Assembly: GCA_020437875.1 (NCBI GenBank)
Contig: JAGQVR010000033.1
Location: forward strand, 1-16,738
Direction: 5' to 3'
Source: Flavobacteriales bacterium
Lineage (GTDB): Bacteria; Bacteroidota; Bacteroidia; Flavobacteriales_F; PHOS-HE28
DNA: 16,738 bases
The translations under genes were made by a program, and so were the position numbers. Within the stretch, counting starts at the first letter, position 1. Each line of letters starts with the position of its first letter. Under the pieces are notes generated by a model, which ran no database searches, had not been told where the DNA came from, and worked only from the letters and a program-made list of their open reading frames with translations. Positions 14,262 through 16,738 of the stretch are shown here, one piece after another.

Positions 14262-15733
14262 CGTGAATGGTCTTTCAACAATTGCCGGGCAACGATGCCA
14301 CCGGAGATCAGTGCTGGGGGGACCCCAGGACCGGGAACGGTGAATTGGCCGGCGAAGTAGAGGTTATCAAGCTTGCGGCTCCGGATCGATGGTCGGAGGA
14401 AGGCGGTCTGTCGCAGGGTGTTCGCCAGCCCGTAGGCGTTGCCCTTGAAGGCGTTCACATCCTGGATCAGGTCGCTCACGGAACAGGAGGAGCGATGGAC
14501 CACATGCGGACGGATCTCCTCGCCGATGAGACGTTCCATGCGATCAAGTACGAGGTGGTAATAGTGCTCCCGGATGGCCTCCGCATCATCGAGACCGGGC
14601 GCTATCGGGATCAGGATCACCAGGTTCTCCATGCCCTCGGGCGCCACGCTCGGATCGGTGACGGAAGTACAGGATGCATAGAAGAGCGGGCGGCTCGGCC
14701 ACTGCGGATCCTTGTAGATCTCCTGCGCATGCGGACCGAGGTCCTCGTCGAAGAAGAGCATGTGGTGCTGCACGTTCTTCAGCCTGCGACCCACGCCGAT
14801 GTAGAACATCAGGACCGATGGAGCCAGTGTGCGCTCCTCCCAGTAGGAGGATGAATAGGAGCGGGAGCCGTTCCTGAGGAGAGACTGTTCCACGTGATGG
14901 TAGTCCGCAGCGGCGACCACTTGGTCACTTGCGATGTCCACACCATCGGTGACCACCCGGGTGACACGACCGTGCTCCACCACGAGTTCACGGACCGCGA
15001 CCCCGGTCACGATCTCCGCGCCCTGCTCACGCGCCACCTCCGCCATGGCTTCCACCACCCTGCCCATCCCACCCATCGGGTACCATGTACCAAGGGCCAT
15101 GTCCGCATGGTTCATCAAACTGAATAGCGCAGGTGTATCCTGCGGCGTGGCCCCCAGGAATAGGACGGGGAACTCGAGCAGGCTGATGAGCTTCGGGTGC
15201 TTGAAGTACTTGCGCACATGCGCACTGAACGAACCGAAGACGCTCATCCGCAGCATGCCCGCGACCGCACGAGGCTCGATCAGCTCTAATGGGGAAAGGC
15301 CGGGCTTCTGCACCATGCCGCCCATCGCAAGCTCGTATTTGCGCCGCGCTTGTTCAAGGAAACGATCCAGCCTGACCGCCGAGCCGGGCTCCAACTCCTC
15401 GAACAGTCGGCGCAGGCCCTCCATGGTGGCCGGCACGTCCATCCGCTGCTGTGGACCGAAGTACACCGAATAAGAAGGATCGAGACGTTCTAGCTGGTAG
15501 AGATCGCTCGGATGATGGCCGAAGTGGGCGAAGAACTCCTCGAACACATCGGGCATCCAATACCAGCTGGGGCCTCGGTCGAAGAGGAACCCGGCTTCGC
15601 GAAGGACACGGGCCCTGCCACCCAGGTCGTCATTCTTCTCAAGCAAGGTCACGCGCCGCCCGGCCTTGGCCAGATGCGCCGCTGCCGCAAGGCCGGAGAA
15701 GCCACCGCCGATGACCACGACCCGATCGCTCAT
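14258..15733 (-). CDS. crtI: Phytoene desaturase (CrtI-type FAD enzyme)
   Basis: A 491-aa flavoprotein. The N-terminal VVVIGGGFSGLAAAAHLAKAG is the FAD dinucleotide-binding motif (G9-G14). FDRGPSWYWMPDVFEEFF (about 51-68) and the C-terminal LYFAGQFTVPGPGVPPALISGG are hallmarks of CrtI-type carotenoid desaturases. These dehydrogenate phytoene stepwise towards lycopene, attached to the membrane. Both ends overlap neighbours by 4 bp (ATGA), with the sigma gene upstream and crtB downstream. No lycopene cyclase (crtY) or hydroxylase (crtZ) is present here, so lycopene is the latest product these genes alone explain. A related activity such as CrtD-type desaturation is possible but less likely beside crtB. 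Confidence 0.95.
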   Translation of the reverse strand: MSDRVVVIGGGFSGLAAAAHLAKAGRRVTLLEKNDDLGGRARVLREAGFLFDRGPSWYWMPDVFEEFFAHFGHHPSDLYQLERLDPSYSVYFGPQQRMDVPATMEGLRRLFEELEPGSAVRLDRFLEQARRKYELAMGGMVQKPGLSPLELIEPRAVAGMLRMSVFGSFSAHVRKYFKHPKLISLLEFPVLFLGATPQDTPALFSLMNHADMALGTWYPMGGMGRVVEAMAEVAREQGAEIVTGVAVRELVVEHGRVTRVVTDGVDIASDQVVAAADYHHVEQSLLRNGSRSYSSSYWEERTLAPSVLMFYIGVGRRLKNVQHHMLFFDEDLGPHAQEIYKDPQWPSRPLFYASCTSVTDPSVAPEGMENLVILIPIAPGLDDAEAIREHYYHLVLDRMERLIGEEIRPHVVHRSSCSVSDLIQDVNAFKGNAYGLANTLRQTAFLRPSIRSRKLDNLYFAGQFTVPGPGVPPALISGGIVARQLLKDHSR

Positions 15734-16236
15734 GCCGCCACTGTTGAACCTCCCAGAACGGCCATGAGCTCCTGCCTGGCCTGATGGATGCGGCTCTTCA
15801 CGGTGCCCAGCGGCACGCCGACCTTCTCAGCGATCTCCTGATACCGGAAGCCATCCTGGAAGAGCTTGAAGGGCTCGCGGAACATGGGGCGCATGCGCTC
15901 AAGGTACTCAGTGGCCCGGCGCGCATCCATCCCTACGGTGGGGTCGTGGTCGGGACCGCTTGTCCTTGCAACGATCGGGCGCTCGATATCGCCTTCCAGG
16001 ACCCTGGATAACCGCTGACGGCGATACCCATTGATGAACTGATTACGCGTTATCGTGGTGAGCCAGCCCTTGAGGTCGGTGCCGTGAGTGAACTTCTCGC
16101 GATTCGACAAGGCCTTCAGGTAACTGTCCTGCACCAGGTCCCGAGCGCGTTCGGGGTCGTGCGTGAGACTCAGTGCGTAGTGATACAGACCCTTTTGAGA
16201 CCGTACCAGCTGATCGTTGAACTCCTGCGTTGACAC
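15730..16236 (-). CDS. ECF-type RNA polymerase sigma factor heading the carotenoid operon
   Basis: A 168-aa sigma-70 family protein with only regions 2 and 4. Region 2 includes DLVQDSYLKAL (33-43) and WLTTITRNQFINGYRR (58-73). Region 4 has the helix-turn-helix YQEIAEKVGVPLGTVKSRIHQARQEL (132-157). The start is taken as the GTG at 16236 because MSTQEFNDQL fits related sigma N-termini; the frame extends 20 codons further up to 16296, but that stretch crosses the promoter-like and palindromic DNA. The stop codon overlaps the crtI start (ATGA). No anti-sigma gene is beside it, unlike CarQ-CarR of Myxococcus, so control is probably through its own transcription by the neighbouring B12-binding regulator. 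The predicted targets are light-response promoters (inference). Confidence 0.9.
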   Translation of the reverse strand: MSTQEFNDQLVRSQKGLYHYALSLTHDPERARDLVQDSYLKALSNREKFTHGTDLKGWLTTITRNQFINGYRRQRLSRVLEGDIERPIVARTSGPDHDPTVGMDARRATEYLERMRPMFREPFKLFQDGFRYQEIAEKVGVPLGTVKSRIHQARQELMAVLGGSTVAA

Positions 16237-16245
16237 GGTTATTAT

Positions 16246-16273
16246 GTTTAATGTTTCAATGCAAATATTAAAC
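16246..16273. promoter_or_regulatory. 28-bp palindromic operator candidate before the sigma-crt operon
   Basis: On the + strand GTTTAATGTTT (16246-16256), 6 bp, then AAATATTAAAC (16263-16273); 10 of 11 arm positions are complementary. It ends 9 bp before the GTG start of the sigma gene and covers the promoter's -7 box, the classical place for a repressor. The neighbouring MerR/B12 regulator is the obvious candidate protein. Confidence 0.6.
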
Positions 16274-16292
16274 GTTTTTCGATCAAAGCCAA
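16262..16292 (-). promoter_or_regulatory. Candidate promoter of the sigma-crtI-crtB-idi-phr operon
   Basis: On the minus strand TTG (16292-16290), 20 bp, then AATATTTG (16269-16262), one mismatch from TAnnTTTG. It lies in the most AT-rich stretch of the window, about 25 bp before the GTG start, and its -7 box lies inside the palindrome at 16246-16273. Confidence 0.5.
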
Positions 16293-16335
16293 CCAATCGG
16301 ATGAATTTTGTTCACCGTTTGTCACGATTGCATGA

Positions 16336-16348
16336 ACAACACTGTTGT
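16336..16348. promoter_or_regulatory. Small perfect dyad ACAACA-C-TGTTGT
   Basis: Two 6-bp complementary arms around one central base, 16 bp after the stop codon of the B12-binding regulator and about 45 bp upstream of the operon promoter. It is too tight to be a hairpin, so a protein-binding site is the likelier reading if it is real. Confidence 0.25.
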
Positions 16349-16364
16349 GATGGGGTGCTGAGGG

Positions 16365-16738
16365 CTACGCCCGGCGTTGGTGCCTCACCGCATCCACCAG
16401 GTCATGGAGATCTGTCACGAAGCGAACGGCTGGCAGTTCTGTTCCACTGGCCGCCACCCGTGTATTGACCAGCACACTCACTTCAGGAAAGCGGCGATCA
16501 AGCTCGGCGACCACATGCTTCAGGTCCATCAACCCGGTGAAAGATGAGACCGATGTCACTACCACATCCGTCGAACGACGATCGAGCACCGCAATAAGGT
16601 CTTCCCTGGGCAGGGTCTGCCCCAGGTAAAGTACTTCATGACCCGCCCGCTTGAGCAGATAGTGGCCGAAAAGGAGCCCGATCTCATGAAGTTCGCCTTC
16701 CGGAAGGAACATGACCACGCGTCCCGCAGCTCGAGGGG
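16365..16738 (-). CDS. MerR-type regulator with cobalamin-binding domain (CarH/LitR-like), C-terminal part, cut by right edge
   Basis: The last 123 residues are present; the frame stays open to the window end, so the apparent start inside the window (GTG at 16718) is not real. EGELHEIGLLFGHYLL holds the ExHxxG signature whose His binds cobalt in B12-binding domains, followed by GHEVLYLGQTLPREDL and VVTSVSSFTG. In CarH/LitR photoreceptors such a C-terminal domain holds adenosylcobalamin; light breaks the Co-C bond and releases the repressor from DNA. The MerR-type DNA-binding part is expected off the window and is not seen. The position directly before a sigma factor, crt genes and a photolyase strongly supports the light-sensor reading. 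A B12-dependent enzyme or corrinoid protein is a less likely alternative. Confidence 0.75.
   Translation of the reverse strand, partial: PRAAGRVVMFLPEGELHEIGLLFGHYLLKRAGHEVLYLGQTLPREDLIAVLDRRSTDVVVTSVSSFTGLMDLKHVVAELDRRFPEVSVLVNTRVAASGTELPAVRFVTDLHDLVDAVRHQRRA

Noticed and set aside
16237..16296. Longer sigma factor start at 16296
   Set aside because: It would place the palindrome and promoter-like box inside the coding region, and the added residues do not resemble sigma factor N-termini.
16237..16364. Cobalamin riboswitch before the sigma gene
   Set aside because: The gap is only 128 bp, AT-rich, and shows no B12-box-like conserved core; the B12 link is better explained by the protein regulator.

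Overview
The window looks like a chromosomal segment of a high-GC member of the Bacteroidota, most likely near the Flavobacteriales. The support is a C-terminal type IX secretion (T9SS) sorting domain on the DUF4397 protein, several promoter-like sites of the Bacteroidota form (TTG, 17-20 bp, then a TAnnTTTG-like box), and a flavobacterial-style light/carotenoid operon. No rRNA, tRNA, integrase, transposase or CRISPR array is visible. Coding density is high apart from about 550 bp near the left end.

Left part (1-5452, mainly + strand): the C-terminal end of an Orn/Lys/Arg-type PLP decarboxylase, cut by the window edge. Then comes a repeat-rich spacer carrying a 44-codon membrane ORF on the minus strand. 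Next are an ATP-grasp ligase with a histone-like Lys/Arg/Ala tail, a C45-family Ntn-hydrolase (penicillin acyltransferase-like) and an NAD(P)-dependent aldehyde dehydrogenase. An amine-forming enzyme, an amide/peptide-type ligase and an amide-bond acyltransferase/hydrolase together suggest an uncharacterised amine or amino-acid conjugate pathway. This is inference from context only. Two unusual palindromic intergenic repeats built from short sub-repeats lie in this part.

Middle part (5577-11446): two large exported proteins facing each other and sharing one strong convergent hairpin terminator. One is an 1132-aa protein with a YVTN-type beta-propeller, two CxxCH haem c motifs and a C-terminal module ending in two dockerin-like repeats. 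The other is a 799-aa protein of three tandem DUF4397 units plus a T9SS sorting domain; its first two units are about 88% identical by hand count.

Right part (11546-16738, minus strand): an apparently light-controlled operon read right to left. The order is the C-terminal cobalamin-binding domain of a probable CarH/LitR-type MerR photoreceptor (cut by the right edge), ECF sigma factor, phytoene desaturase (crtI), phytoene synthase (crtB), isopentenyl-diphosphate isomerase (idi) and DNA photolyase. From the sigma factor to the photolyase, every junction is an ATGA overlap or a 3-bp gap. The sigma gene is preceded by an AT-rich promoter region holding a 28-bp imperfect palindrome (11-bp arms, 6-bp spacer). 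A second palindrome with the same 11-6-11 geometry and 18/28 matching positions lies upstream of the DUF4397 gene. This hints that the secreted protein may belong to the same regulon and is the most testable new observation here.
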